A stretch of DNA of 64,000 nucleotides from Aurelia coerulea (GCA_039566865.1 CM076958.1:3348001-3412000), one strand, 5' to 3'. Numbered from the stretch's first letter, positions 34,815 to 47,151 are shown. The notes: generated from the letters alone by a model not told the origin. A program made the numbers and translations.

Positions 34815-35250
34815 GGAGCGTAGCCCTTCAGCACAAGTGCTGGTTTTCCATAGGCACATCATAAAATAGAACTGAAACCAAATTACAAAAAAATCATTAA
34901 TCTTAAAACTATTACTAACACCTATTTTTCCTTCTTAAACCCTATTTACAATGTTCAAAATCTACAATTAAAAGAAAAAGAAGTCAACCGTAAATCATCT
35001 GCCTTTAAACAGCTTAGGGAGGATGCTTGCTTTGGCTCAGTTGAGAGGCTATTCCGCAAATTTGCCCCTCTGAAAGAAAAACATGTTTGTCTATTTGCTG
35101 TTTTCTTCATAGATAGCTTCGGGTGCGTTTTTGTGTTGCATTTTTGTGAGTTATCTGCCAAATTATGGCCGAAAATTTTTGCAGCATCAAGAAAATACTT
35201 CATTTGTGAATTAGCTTTAGCCTTGCACGCAACATTGGTTTTCATGCCGA
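34815..35250 (-). pseudogene. Non-LTR retrotransposon 3' end, decayed
   Basis: Minus strand carries NSQMKYFLDAAKIFGHNLAD, CFSFRGANLRNSLSTEPKQA, the same Ser-Phe-Arg-Gly block as the other relics but without the CxCxxC end. It stops near 34955. It is probably a different subfamily, closer to the relic at 15720. Confidence 0.6.
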
Positions 35251-35822
35251 GGAAATTTGGCCTAATCTCAAGAATATTAAGATTCTGAACCTCGAAGTCC
35301 TGTTTGTTTCGAAGTTAATGAAAGCCCTCCGGAAAGAACTTTAGTTATCATGGTTATTATACCTGCTAACCAGTTTTTAGAAATATCTAAAATGCTTTTG
35401 TTACTAAAACATAACTGTTAAAACTAAGACAATGATCATTTGAATGGAAAGAAGATATCATTCATTGTCATCTCCCATGGCTTTTATAATTATAAAGCAG
35501 AATCTTATTTGAAAATACATGTAAAATACAGACCAGGTTTTCTCTGAAGCCCAAGAAAGCTTAGCCTGCGCGCAGCTTCTACTCCTTCTCCTCTTCAACT
35601 CTTCCTACTTTTCCTTTGAGGAGGAGTTAGGCAGGCTAGACACGCAGGCTAGACAAAGCTATAGATCTGATATTACATTAAAATTTTCCTTTTGGTACCG
35701 CAATGTTGATACTGTGCTCAAGTTTTCTTTGCAACTACAAATGCATTCAATGATTAAAACAAGAGTCAAAAGCGTTTGGAAGCCAGCTATTTCCTGGATA
35801 TTTATATGACTTTAAAAAGAAG

Positions 35823-35991
35823 CGATGTGGTTAAAAGGTTGCCCTGGCCAAGTTAAAAATATATCCTATCGTATTTAATAACTTTGACACTTTCTGTTTC
35901 ATTGTGCAGCAAAAGAAACGATGAGTTTATAGGCCCAGGCGGTTCCTTTTGCCTATTTATAGCGGCAACTCGATATAGCTACCGTAAAAGC
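35823..35991. mobile_element. Partial copy of the 2903 MITE
   Basis: AACTTTGACAC, GTTTCATTGTG, TTGCCTATTTATAGCGGC and CGATATAGCTA match 2903-3060. Its right end is interrupted by the element starting 35992. Confidence 0.62.
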
Positions 35992-36808
35992 ACCATTTAG
36001 CCCCCCTCTCTAATTAGCCCCCTCTCTATTGAGCCCCCGCTTTAATAAACCCCTCCCCTCTGAGGCAAACTTTTAAATAAGCCCCCTATCTATTATGCCC
36101 CTCACTTGTATCAAATTCCAGAGGCTACCAAAGATTTTCCATTCATTTGTCTAAACAAGTTTGCATGTTAATTTTGGTATGGTTTGGGATATAACTGTGT
36201 CGAAGGTATGTATCTGACCAAGGGCGCCTACCTTGTAGGAAGTGTGTTTATTCCCTGTACTGTAGAATAATTGGTGTCCTATGACCCAGTACAAAGAGTG
36301 TCCTAGAACCGTACCGTGACCCAGGAGTGCACAGAGTCTGTCATCTCAAGGTCAAGATGACGTATGAATAACTTTGTGGTTTCAAATTCCGGTGTTTATG
36401 AAACGCGAGATCAACTGTTATACGATCTGGCCACAGGGAATCAGACAGCGTGATTTTTGATTGGTCAACACTAACGGACGTTAGAATTTGAAAATCCCTG
36501 TAACTAGTTTCTTATGATATACAAAGATTAGCAGGACTGGGTCATAGGACACCAATTGCTACGCGTAAAGTACCGCGAATAAACACACTTCCTACAAGGT
36601 AGGCGCCCTTGATCTGACTTGTAAAATTGTATGTTGAATCCACAAAATATGGGGTAAAAGAACTGAAAGGCTATCATATATATCCTTATCATCTGAGTTT
36701 GTGAATGAGCCCCCCTCTCTAATAAGCCCCCTTTCTCTTAGGCCCCCTCCTATGGAGTGTCCGAAATTAAATAAGACCCCTCTTGGGGATTTAATATAGC
36801 TTTTACGG
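35992..36808. mobile_element. TA-flanked element with GTAAAAGC ends, 817 bp, carrying a nested insertion
   Basis: TA|CCGTAAAAGC at 35992 and GCTTTTACGG|TA at 36808. The body is rich in GCCCCC and CTCTCTAATAAG motifs on one strand. It is the same family as the decayed copy at 14210-15160. It contains 36219-36611. Confidence 0.75.
36219..36611. mobile_element. 393-bp MITE with about 35-bp perfect inverted ends and 7-bp target duplication
   Basis: CAAGGGCGCCTACCTTGTAG and GAAGTGTGTTTATTC at the left; exact complement at the right. ATCTGAC at 36212-36218 repeats at 36612-36618. Inner arms also pair (GGTGTCCTATGACCCAGT at about 36263 and its complement at about 36535). A solo end survives at 20415. 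Confidence 0.82.
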
Positions 36809-38499
36809 TATTTCTATTATCGTTTTCAAGCTAATATGTCAACGTTTACAGGATTTAAATGGTTCAAATCGGTCAGCTTGTTCTCAAAGTGCTTTCATAT
36901 GTGTTTAACATCGGAGTCCTTCAAAATAGGGTTAAAATCTTGGACCAAATTTGCTAATAAGAAGCGTTGTTTTTATTCCAGGAGCATGGCATAATTTTTA
37001 CTTTCTTCATTTGTTCCATGAATAGTATTACTCGCAGGTACATGTGTAATGTACAGACAGGGAGCATTAAGAATTTTGACGAACTTCTTGGAAACCTGTA
37101 AGAAACTGTAACTACCCAAATGATAAGAATTTAATAAAGATCTAGACTGGGTCAAATTTTTGGCATCTCCAAATGAATTTATACCTATAATGCTAAGTAA
37201 TTCTTAGTTTCTGACAGAAAAACACATGTGTCTTTTCCCTTTTCTAAGCGATTCTAAATTCTTTTACTACAAAAGACTTTGAAGAAAACCATATATCCCC
37301 GGATGATCCAGTGATGAATTTGAAACACTTGTAAAAGGATATTATGTAACGATAACCTATCTTATGACTGGTTTATCTTCCAAAACCACTGATTTCATGT
37401 CCGATCTCATTCAAAATTTTAAACTATGACCTTAAACTTATTTGTCTATAGTTTCCTGAACTAACAAAATTACTAAAAACACCCAACAAAGGTTGACTTT
37501 CATGAGGCGTGAAACGAACAGAATTTGTGCTTTTCTTCTTGAAAAGTTTGTCAACTTCCGACGCAGTCTTTTGGCTGTTGAGTCGGGAATATTAAGCCTT
37601 GTTTGGATGAAAGCTGTTCTCTAGGACCAGCTGCCTCTTGTTTTTACTGCCTTCTTGGTTTCGAAATTATTTGAATCAAGTCTGGTTGGCTGTGAGTTTG
37701 GCTTGTGGCTATTTATTCTTGCATTTCAATTCTGTGATTTTATTGCTGCCAAAGTTTGTAAGGTACGAGCACATGATGTCATTTGTTTTCGTGAAACTCT
37801 TGAGATCAGAACGTAGTGATAACTTATCAGTGATATATCAGTGATAACTTTTGACAGCAGTCGCATTCTTTATTTACTGATTATATCATAGTTAAATAAA
37901 TTTAAACCGTCGTAATGATGCAGGTAAATAATTCAAGTGCCGATTTACGAAATAGAGGAATAGAAATAACATTAACTTTTTGATCCCGCAACCATGAAGA
38001 TAACGAAGAGATCAATTAATCACTCATCAGATACGGCCTAAACGGACGCACATCTTTCACGAGAAAATAAGAATTTGGCCCACTACTGAAAGTTTCTTAA
38101 CATTCTCATAATTTGATTATTCAAGGTTTCTTACTGGCTTCGTAGATGTTTTGTTGAAATCTTCATGTTTACATCCAGTGCCCTTGTGAATTTTTCACAC
38201 TGAAGTTTTATAGAGCCGTCCCATCTTCCATAGTACTCAAGTATTTCTCAATGAAATTGAAGTGAGTATATACGCTTCGGATTTCCAAACGCAAAAGTTT
38301 CTTTAATATTTTTCTAGCAGTACTGAAATTTCTTATTATTTGTGATCTGAGAGTTTATTTTATTATGAATAGTTTCTTCTAACAAAACTACGTGCATAAG
38401 ACAGAGAGATAGAAACAGAGTAGATTGTTGAATTTCCCAGCCTTGAAGAACTGATCAAGAATGTTTCCCCATGTTATTCTTCTCAAATTTGTCTTGTAG
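36809..38499. other. Intron sequence, nothing firm
   Basis: AT-rich. No exon, element edge or RNA gene recognised before the acceptor at 38499. Confidence 0.4.
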
Positions 38500-38572
38500 C
38501 TGCAGTCGATGAACGTTTGAGGCTTGCAAAATTTGCTTTAGAGCAGAGAAGATGGAAATCTGATGAACCTCA
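38500..38572 (+). CDS. Gene 2, exon G: start of coiled-coil region
   Basis: A 73-base exon, phase 1 in, phase 2 out: acceptor TTTGTCTTGTAG, donor GTAAGT. Only one frame is open: AVDERLRLAKFALEQRRWKS and DEP, a charged helix. It connects to exon F through a one-base remainder supplied by the exon at 33662 or at 33412. Its outgoing phase does not fit the exon at 43455. Confidence 0.65.
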
Positions 38573-38681
38573 GTAAGTTAATTAGTTACTATTCAAGTAT
38601 CCTAACCTACAGTAGGTTTCTTGGTTAATCTTTAGAGGTTTAAATTCAAGGAAAAGATTCTACAGAAATATACATAGGGCT

Positions 38682-39182
38682 CATATCTTTAAAAAGGTAG
38701 GTGTACAAATCTATTGCAGTTTTCTTTGAAATAAATGGCTTGGAAGGAACTAAGGGTTTTTGCTGTAAATCTGACGTGTCAATTTATTGATATCTTTATT
38801 AGTTTCAATATGGCGGCATTTATTACATTTGAGGCCATGACGTCATCAAATTTCTAAATCCTAAACTAGAAAAACTACAGATTTCTGCTTGCCACCATAT
38901 TGTAGACTTTCATAAAGTATGGTTTTCTTAAAGGTTATATAATGTTTCTTCTATTAGTTGAGGATTTACGATGATTTAAATTTTTTCAAAATTTTCCATG
39001 AATTTTTTAAAAAATACTTAAATTGCCACTATTTTGAAAAAAATCATTATATCAAAAAATTTCCACGGCAGATTTACAGCAAAGTACCATAAGTTCCTTA
39101 CAAGCCATCCAATTCAAAGAAAACTACAATAGAATTTACACCGACCTTTTGGAAGATTTGAAATATTTGAGCCCTATGCTCA
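38682..39182. mobile_element. Family F element, copy with long arms
   Basis: AAAAAGGTAGGTGTACAAAT at the left and TTTACACCGACCTTTTGGAA at the right; central GGCCATGACGTCATCAAATT. About 500 bp. It begins about 110 bases after exon G. Confidence 0.68.
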
Positions 39183-39859
39183 GAAATATTACTGGTTGAG
39201 TCAGAAAATGTATCCGCTGTTTAAAAGACCGATAGGGAAATCCGAGGGAAATCTATCCAACCATTCTGTATAATTTTAATTCCACCATCTTACTGAGGCC
39301 TCAGCCTAACTTTGGAGATTTTTATCATAATTTCAGGTGGATTATTTTCTTCTGAAATCGTGATTTAACGAAAGTCCTATTTCTCAAGTTGTCAAAAACG
39401 GCCAAAAATTAGTTGTTCCATGTCATGTAAATTAAATTTGTGATGCTAAGCATTGATAAAAGAGCAAAATTACATTTCAACAGTTTTATGTATCACTAAG
39501 AGGCAATGACAGAGCTGAATAAAGAAATCGCTTTGCCATTTTGATGGTTGAAAAGTGGATTGAATTGAGCCACACACTAATACTTTTTGCGAAAGCTAAT
39601 TGAAGCTATTTTTAGGAGTTTTTAATTTGAGATTAAAATTGCGCCTTGTAAATTATGAAAATTATGAAATTAAATTATTAAAAAGCGGGTTTTTACCATA
39701 TCTGGAGGCTCCCTTTATTGATTTTGGAATCTTTGCAAAATATTGGATCAGCTTGACGCCAAATTTTGAAAAAATGTCGACTTCGTCTGATTTTGTTTAT
39801 TATTTTTTTAGAAAATCACCGGCTGCTGGAATTGATACTATAGAAGAAGGTATGGAGTA

Positions 39860-40180
39860 AAATCTAAATCATCGTAAATCGTAAATCAATGGAGGAAAAT
39901 GATACAATCGTCAAGAAAACCATAGTTTATGAAGGTCTACAATATGTTGGCAAGCAGAAACTTGTAGCTTTTCTGGTTTAGGATTTAGAAATCTGATGAC
40001 CTCATGGTCTCAAATTTAATAAATGCCGCCATTTGGAAACTAATCAAGATATCAATAAATTTCCACGGCATTTTTACAGCAAAAATCCCTCACTTCCTTC
40101 CAAGCCATTTAATTTAAAGAAAATACTGTAATAAATTGTCAAACCGACCTTTTTAAAGATTTGAGCCCTATTGACAGCCC
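39860..40180. mobile_element. Family F fragment
   Basis: AAGAAAACCATAGTTTATGA, ATGACCTCATGGTCTCAAAT and AACCGACCTTTTTAAAGATT match the right half of the family. Confidence 0.6.
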
Positions 40181-40236
40181 AAAGACTGAAGTATTTTGGT
40201 GAGTTTTGTTTTCCTTTTCCGAGAATTGGAAATATA

Positions 40237-40725
40237 CCAGGTGTCCCAAAACCCATGTACTCCCGTTTGAAAAATCACCAAAATTTGATTACATGACTGA
40301 TCTTCAGTTTTCTTTTTTTGCCAAGTAGATCAAGGACCAAATTATTTTCCCAGACATAGCTGATCTTGAATTGGTTGAAAATTAGCAAATTTAGCTCTTT
40401 TTAGGGCTACCTGGTTTTGAATCATACTGCAAAAAAGCATTTATGCTTGCCAGATCAATTTCTTTGTGCATATAACGCTTCTAGTTTGGTCATAAATGAC
40501 AGAAAGAAATGCACACTATCATTGGAGACTTCAGTGACGATGAAAAATCTGAAAATTTTGACTGTTAGGCAAGATTGAGCATTTTGCCTAAAAGTATAGC
40601 TCAAAATTGGGGTTTTCAACGTGTAATTATTTTTCTACCTCGTTGCATCAAAAGCAATTATTTTAGCATCTATAAATATTTTTGGGTTTTTGACAAAGCA
40701 AGTAAAAAAGAACAACAAGTCAAAT
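40237..40725. mobile_element. Type A mariner-like MITE, right end missing
   Basis: TA|CCAGGTGTCCCAAAA at 40237, then the type A body (GTTTGAAAAATCACCAAAAT). The copy stops in the TTTTTGACAAAGCAAGT region, directly before a telomere-like (CCCTAA) repeat. Confidence 0.68.
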
Positions 40726-40742
40726 CCCTAACCCTAACCCTA
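40726..40742. repeat. Short telomere-like repeat (CCCTAA)
   Basis: CCCTAACCCTAACCCTA, nearly three units of the animal telomere repeat, at the broken end of the MITE at 40237. Confidence 0.8.
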
Positions 40743-40919
40743 GGTAAAATTTAGTTTGCAAGAAATTTGTAGCTTTGTAATTCGCGAAAAGATGCCTCTG
40801 CCAACGTTTTGAAAAATCTCCTCACTCAAACACCTTTCGTTCCCCTTTTTGTTTGTTTGTCATCTTATTTTAATTCAATTATATTCTAGCTTCTAATTGA
40901 AACTAATCTAAATCGAATA

Positions 40920-41124
40920 TTTGAAGATTTAAATTTTTTTAAATTGTCCATGAATTTTTTCAAAAATAATTAAATTGCTGCCATTTTGAAAAAAATCGAG
41001 ATATCAAAAGGATTTCCACGGCAGAGTTACAGAAAAGTACCATAAGAACCTTTCAAGCCATCCAATTCAAAGAAAACTGCAATAGAATTTTACACCGACT
41101 TTTTTCTTAGATTTGAAAGATTTG
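40920..41124. mobile_element. Family F right-arm fragment, interrupted by the next element
   Basis: ATTTCCACGGCAGAGTTACA, CAAGCCATCCAATTCAAAGA, TTTGAGCCCT; the element then resumes as CTCTATGCT near 42178. Confidence 0.6.
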
Positions 41125-41126
41125 AG

Positions 41127-42176
41127 CCCTAGAGCGCCATCGCCCTGTTCCGATCACTGGCTCCTGTGAGCGCTTTGGTATACAATCTCGGGATGTTTGT
41201 TTACAAGAGGAATGGGTCCTATAATTAAAAAAGCGCGCGAAAAAATACTTTGCTGACGCCTTGAGCTTCAAGTTGAGACGTCGTTTACCTTTTTCTGGCG
41301 TGTGAATCCAGCGATATGGGAAGATGAAAGTGGCCTACCTGTGATGGAATCGCAAGTAGTCGCCATTTTTCACTTCGTGTTTCCTTCCAGCAATTATATT
41401 TTCTCTTGTTTCTCTGCTACTGTTTACTAGAACCGATGTCAAAACATTTAAAACTTTACTCCAACTCTCTAAGCGAATATTTACAAAAAAATTTCGATCA
41501 TAATATCTTCTGCTTCCCAGCCGGGGGTAAATTTCTAACTGCAGTCAGATAGGCTAAAGATCGCCCTCTTCCGATCACGAGGTTTGGCTTCGAATTCTGG
41601 GATTCTCTCTCAATGAAGAGACGGGTTAGAAGGTGAAATAAACAAAGAAACCTCACCAGGGGGTTTCGTTGACTTTGGATGCGCGTGAGGTAGGGTTTGA
41701 ATTAATGCCAGGGGGGCATTGAAGTATGGGAAGGGGGCTATGCTAGAGTGTTGCCAGTTATCTTGTAATAGACTGTAAATTTCAATTGTAAATTGCTTAT
41801 GGTGTCATTAAACGAATAAAGAGGCAAAATGTTACTTATCAAACGATAACATGAGATAAATATCTTTTGTTATGTGTATGGCATCCATTTAAATTGGAAA
41901 CTGCGCTTTCTTGAGCCCTCTGCGGTGGTACCGTCCGAAATTCATGCGTGAGCTTGCGTGATCGGAACAGGGCGATGGAATGAAGATATCGCGATTTTAT
42001 CGCTGTGTTTTCCAATAACGATTTTACAGAAAACAGTCGCTAAATGTACAATAACTGGTTTCTATATTTTATACTTGAAATAAGGAATAATTCATTAGCA
42101 TTAACTTTTCCGATAAAATTTACTGAGGCCAAGTAACTCAAGGTTTCTTTTTCAGTGATCGGAACAGGGCGATGGG
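41127..42176. mobile_element. Composite element with ends TCGCCCTGTTCCGATCAC
   Basis: The end motif occurs forward at about 41131 and (one change) 41563, and inverted at about 41957 and 42156. The outer pair bounds about 1050 bp inserted in a family F copy; the inner pair may be a nested related copy. Flanks GAGCCCTA and GGGCTCTA suggest a decayed 8-bp duplication. No transposase frame. Confidence 0.6.
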
Positions 42177-42359
42177 GCTCTATGCTTTCAATTCTCTTAT
42201 TATTTGTATTGTCATTATCACCCAATCAGATGCACGACCGACTGCCTTTAGGTATTCTCCGCATTACAAGTTTTCAAGCGGTTGAAGTTCTTTTTGGCTC
42301 TCCCAGTACTTCGTTGAAAACCATTTCAAGTTTTTAGCCAACATGTTAGTGACAACTAA

Positions 42360-43454
42360 ACTGTTTCCCATCAGTTCTTCCTATACACCCTATCCTCGCA
42401 ATTTCTTTTTAAGATTGTCTCATTTGGTAATTTGAAATCGTGTTTCATGATTGCATTTTCGAAAAGTGAGAATTTTGATGTCAATATATGCAGATATCGA
42501 GTTCTCATATGTGTTTTTACAGAACATCACATCAATTTTTAATGATGCCATGCAGTTTTGACGTTAAGAAAGTCCTAATTTTGCATTAGTAATTAGCAAA
42601 TGTCATGAAATAAGAATATTTGAAAATCCAAAACCTCCAATGATCGTTGCTGGAGTAAGTAAGAGATCAAGTTTAGTGAACGAAAATCATTATCGCTTTC
42701 TTCTCTGCCAGGTGACATAAAAAAGGCTGGACGGGCTCAACATTTCTACTTTTGACCGGCCGTGATAAACGTGCAAGTTGCAAATTGCTTTGGTTTAAAT
42801 TGTGTCTCGTATGATAGTGTATACTTTGGCGCTCTTCCTAATTATTTCAACCTGCTATTAAAGAATTATAAATCTTTGGAGTAACTTATTCAAGATCTTT
42901 AATCAAAGAACATTGAGAATCACTGGTTTGTACTGCGTGACTTTAAGGAAGGTAACATGTCGCTACCACTATGTATGCATGTATGTATCAGTTGTCACGA
43001 AAAAAGCATAAAATTTACAATGATTAGAAAGATAAGAATAGATGCAATACAATTTGATAAAGGAATGTGAAAACGTCCCAAACTATAGTAGCAGATATAC
43101 CAATCAAAGGTCAAGTTGATAGTTGGTTCCTATTGCCTAAACGGAAAAATGCAAGATTGTTGGAGAAGGAGAGAAGGAAAAAACGAAAAAAGGCGCTTTT
43201 GCATACAAAATAATTTAATAAAGCCGAATCATATGTGTGAGAGAGGATGTGAGGGTCTTGGTAGAACACATATACGTTATCGAGTACTCAAAAGGGATAG
43301 ATGAGTAATATGTCTAGATATAGCTTTATTACTAATCACGGAACCATTTTCAAAATGACATCAACCTAAAATTGTTAATTTTGAGGATTTATTGTCCGTT
43401 ATCCTCGGAAAAGGTTTCATTCTTATAAACATTTTATTCTTATTCTCCTGACAG
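42360..43454. other. Intron sequence; one exon expected in the 38573-43454 interval but not found
   Basis: Nothing firm. Exon phases require an exon somewhere between 38573 and 43454; no candidate here was convincing. Confidence 0.4.
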
Positions 43455-43522
43455 AGGAAGAAGTAAAGAAAGTGAACGAAAGCATGGCTCCGTCGGACGA
43501 CCCAAGGCTTCGAAGCCTCAAG
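43455..43522 (+). CDS. Gene 2, exon H: coiled-coil region
   Basis: Acceptor CTCCTGACAG (43454), or two bases later; donor GTAAGA. The only frame compatible with the next exon reads EEVKKVNESMAPSDDPRLRS then LK, phase 0 out. It is acidic-basic alternating and helix-like, broken by a Ser-Asp-Asp-Pro turn. The incoming phase disagrees with exon G, so an exon of unknown position is missing before it. Confidence 0.62.
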
Positions 43523-45100
43523 GTAAGAGACCTTTGTGATCACTTCACACACTGACAAGGGTACTTATATTCTTTTTCAGCGGTAACAAACAGCTCTTCT
43601 TCTTCATGTTCCGTCCTTTTTTCCCAAGGGTTGCATGATATGATTCTCCATCTTTCTCTATCTTGGGTCATCACTACAGACTCACCATAGCTCAAACCAC
43701 TCCAGTTCTTGATATGATCTGTCCAAGACACTCTTTTTTTATAAGAATATTTTAAATTTTGTCCAGCCTCGATATTCTTAAGAAAGTTTCGTTTTGAGCC
43801 TGAACATATTCTTAAAGTATTTATGTCAGTCATGCGATTCTCTGTTATGAACATCACAAAAAGGCAGCTGCTGAAAAATGAGACACAAATATGCCAGCTG
43901 ATGCTGGCAATATTCTTATGATATTCTTAAAAATTGGATGATTCTGAGCCTGAATATTCTTATAAGCATTATTCTTATAAAAAGAAAAGAGTGGATGTTT
44001 TATCCAAGACAAACAGCTATTGTTGTTTAAATTTGTGTTGCCAACCAAACCGACTCGAAATGAAAATTTTGCTCCAATTAACACACATTGTCGCGATTGA
44101 ACTTTGACGTTATGTCAGCCGACAGCAAGCAGACTTGCTTTGGTGGTAAAAAACATCACCAGTATTATCACAATGCCTAATTATGCAGCTACCCCAAATT
44201 GGCTATAGGGGCTTCCATGGCGTACTCTAATTTTGTGTCTGATATTTATGGAACTTGTGAAACGCCTTTAAGAGCTGACCCAAAGGCCTTTGACTTATCA
44301 CACTTGTTGAACTCCTGCTGGGTACATGTACTGTACCCCTATAGGTACTCTGGAGTATCTTTTGAGATTCAATTACCCTTAGGTCAATTACTTTCAAAAC
44401 CACCGTATTTCTTTGAATGTAGCTCCAACTTAAAAAAGTATAAAAATATTGCTATACAGTTGCAAACTCAACTGACAAAAGCCCTATGACATTTACTAAG
44501 AATAGACTCCTGTTTTTTCTTTCTGTGACCTCGTACTTAGATGAACTTCTTTTCATTATCATCGGGTGCATGGTTTAATGAGTGGTTTGTGGTCCGTTTT
44601 GGTATCAGGTGTGGCCATTTGCGGAAGCTTTTTTCTGAAACGAAACAATAGTTGACTAACTGCCAACAATCATGTGTTTTGCTTTATTCTGCCTTGAACA
44701 TTTGCTGATGTAAATCAGGCTGTCAGACGTGTTTTGTTTGTCTGCGTCATTTCGGAGTTTTGTGCCTCGTGAAGGTAGGTGCCTGAATATTTTATTGTGC
44801 CGGATTAGTAAAAACAATGTTTAGACGCTGAAAAGCCTGTGGCTTCCAAACTATTCATTGCAGTCTGTCTCAAATTAGATGTCACCTGCAAATGCCCGCG
44901 AATAACAGCAATGGAAATGTTTTGCAAAGGAATTTTGCGTTATCGCAAATCTCATGTGACATCCAATTTGAAACGGACCTTAGATTGCTATAAACTGATA
45001 ATATTTGTGTAGCTAGCTTGTCAATTTAGATATGAAAATTCAGTTTGCTAAAATCGGTAGTGGCATTTATAAGGGATTTTTTTTAAATTTTTGGATTTTA

Positions 45101-45700
45101 CCGGGTGTCCCAAAAAATGTATACGGATTTGGTTGACTCCAGCGATATGAATTTTGCTTCAATCAATGTCTAATCACTCTAAAAATGTTCCTCGATAGTT
45201 AACTTGAAAATAGGTACCTCGTTTGTTGGTATTGGTGCTTTGAGAGCAGACATGTTAATCTTGAAAGCTCAAATTTGCCTCCTCCTGCAAACCAGAGCTA
45301 GCCTTTTGGCCTAAGCAAATTCTGACGGCACAGCGTATAAATCAACGATATCCTTGATAAAATTTGAAAAATTTAGACCCTGTGTTGTTCTGTTTTCCAG
45401 AAGTCACCCCCCAGTCACCCATTGGGCAGTTTCTTAATTTTTCATTAATTTCAGTTCTTAATTTTGATGTGCTTCAGGAACTTGCTTAGGCCAAAAGGCC
45501 AAAGCTCTGGATTGCAGGTGGACGCAAATTTGAGCTTTCAAGATTGATATTTCTGCTCTCAAAGCAGCAGTACCAAAAAATGAGGTATCTATATTCAAGT
45601 TGACTATCGAGGAACATTTTGATAGTGATTAGCCATTGATTAAAGCTAAATTCACATTGCTGGAGTCAACCAGATCTGTATACTTTTTTGGGACACCCGG
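45101..45700. mobile_element. Mariner-like MITE, type B, complete, 600 bp
   Basis: TA|CCGGGTGTCCCAAAAAA and TTTTTGGGACACCCGG|TA. Long arms: TTGGTTGACTCCAGCGATAT is mirrored near 45656-45680. Relatives: 61080-61190 (right end only) and 61229-62162. Confidence 0.85.
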
Positions 45701-45749
45701 TATAGTCCTTCAAAACGGGTCCAAGATCCTTGATAAGATATGCTAGCTA

Positions 45750-46270
45750 GCATAGGTTCCAAATCTTTAAAAAGGCTGGTGTAAAATTGAGTGACCTATT
45801 TCTTTGAACTGAATGACTTCAAAGAAACTTTAGCTGATTCTCTATAATTCTACCGTTGGAATTTTCCGAAATCTTCAATGTTTTCAGAATTAGAGTGTTT
45901 TTCTTCTTTTTCAAGAATTCAAGAAAAATTTTCAAAAAAACTTAAAACCATCGTAATTTCTAAACTGTTTGACGTAACATAAAATAATTTCGAAAAAAAC
46001 CATAGTTTATGATTGCCTACAATATGGTATCAAGTAAAAGTCTGTCACTCATCTGGTTTATGATTTAGAAATTTCATGACGTCACATCCTCAAATGAGTT
46101 GAAATGTAAGATACGCTGTAATTTCCAAAAATATTCAAAATTTCTGAAAAGTCCAACGGTAGAATTATAGATAAGTATCTAAAGTTTCTTTCAAGCCATT
46201 CAATCAGAAGAAATAGGTCATTGAATTTTACACCCACCTTTTACGCCGAGATAAAGATTTGGCGGCTATG
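45750..46270. mobile_element. Family F element, best-preserved copy
   Basis: Left TTCCAAATCTTTAAAAAGGC, TGGTGTAAAATTGAGTGACC; right GGTCATTGAATTTTACACCC. Arms about 200 bp; centre has TGACGTCACATCCTCAAATG. About 520 bp, non-coding. Target duplication not resolved. Confidence 0.75.
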
Positions 46271-46592
46271 CTGATAAGATATCCTAGCTATGCAGCTTCG
46301 TGATAACAGAAAATAGATGGATAGATTTTTTTATACACAATTTAAAAATGTACAATTTAACAAAAGCATACTTACAGAGACGATACCATTGGGGGCATGA
46401 TAGGCATGGCTACCCTAAATGATCTTAACAAATAGCAATAACAATACTAAGGGCTACACCAAAGTTCTGTTGATCTCTCCTGAGGGAGAACCGGCTTAAC
46501 CGGAAGATATGCCGAAAATTTTCGGTTCTTGGACGTTCCTGTTTGAGCAAGCAATTCAATTAGATAGATAAGTGCGTAAAAAGTCTCGGTAA

Positions 46593-46753
46593 AGGCTAAT
46601 CTCCAGTCAGTGGAATTTTCCGAGCGGGCGGAATTTTAGACAATAAAAGATCGTTCAGCCGTAACTTTCTATTCAATTCCAGAGCGACATTTTCTCACGA
46701 AAAAAATAGAAATCCCACCCGCTCGGAAAATTCTACTGACTGGAAATCAGCCT
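46593..46753. mobile_element. 161-bp MITE, TAA duplication (Harbinger-like)
   Basis: TAA, AGGCTAATCTCCAGTCAGTG, GAATTTTCCGAGCGGG at the left; CCCGCTCGGAAAATTC, TACTGACTGGAAATCAGCCT, TAA at the right. Confidence 0.75.
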
Positions 46754-46837
46754 TAATTGCTAGCAAAAACTTGGACGAACTTAATAAGTGGTGGCAGCAG
46801 GTCTGTTGCCTGCCATCTTGAACTTGAATAAACTAAT

Positions 46838-47065
46838 AAATAAAATGAAATATAAGCACTTTGATTGGCTTGATAACGGGCTATGCTCGAAGCGTCGTGC
46901 TTATTTCAATTCGCATCAAAATGCTTATATCTTACTTTATTTACTTGTTTATCTTTGTACAATTGTTTATCTTAAACTTGAGCAAGCATTCAATCGAACC
47001 GGCCTTAGTTGCCCTAGTTGCGGTTTTTTACCAGACATCATTTGAGACCTCATCCGTAGAACCCA
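46838..47065. repeat. Repeat shared with 52137-52330
   Basis: AAATATAAGCACTTTGAT, GCTTGATAACGGGCTATGCT, CGTCGTGCTTATTTCAATTC and TATCTTACTTTATTTAC occur in both places. The open frames here are repeat translations. Confidence 0.65.
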
Positions 47066-47151
47066 TTCCCAGCAGTCGAAAATGACGTCAGGGAACCATA
47101 AATGTAGAAAGATGCAATGTGCGATAAAGACCCCCGAAAAGATATGCTATA

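Noticed and set aside
41279..41350. Possible 40-base exon CGATATGGGAAGATGAAAGT... to fill the G-H gap
   Set aside because: Lies inside a transposable element, and the donor context is poor.
46788..47085. Two overlapping frames of 74-85 codons
   Set aside because: Part of a repeat shared with 52137-52330; no coding evidence.
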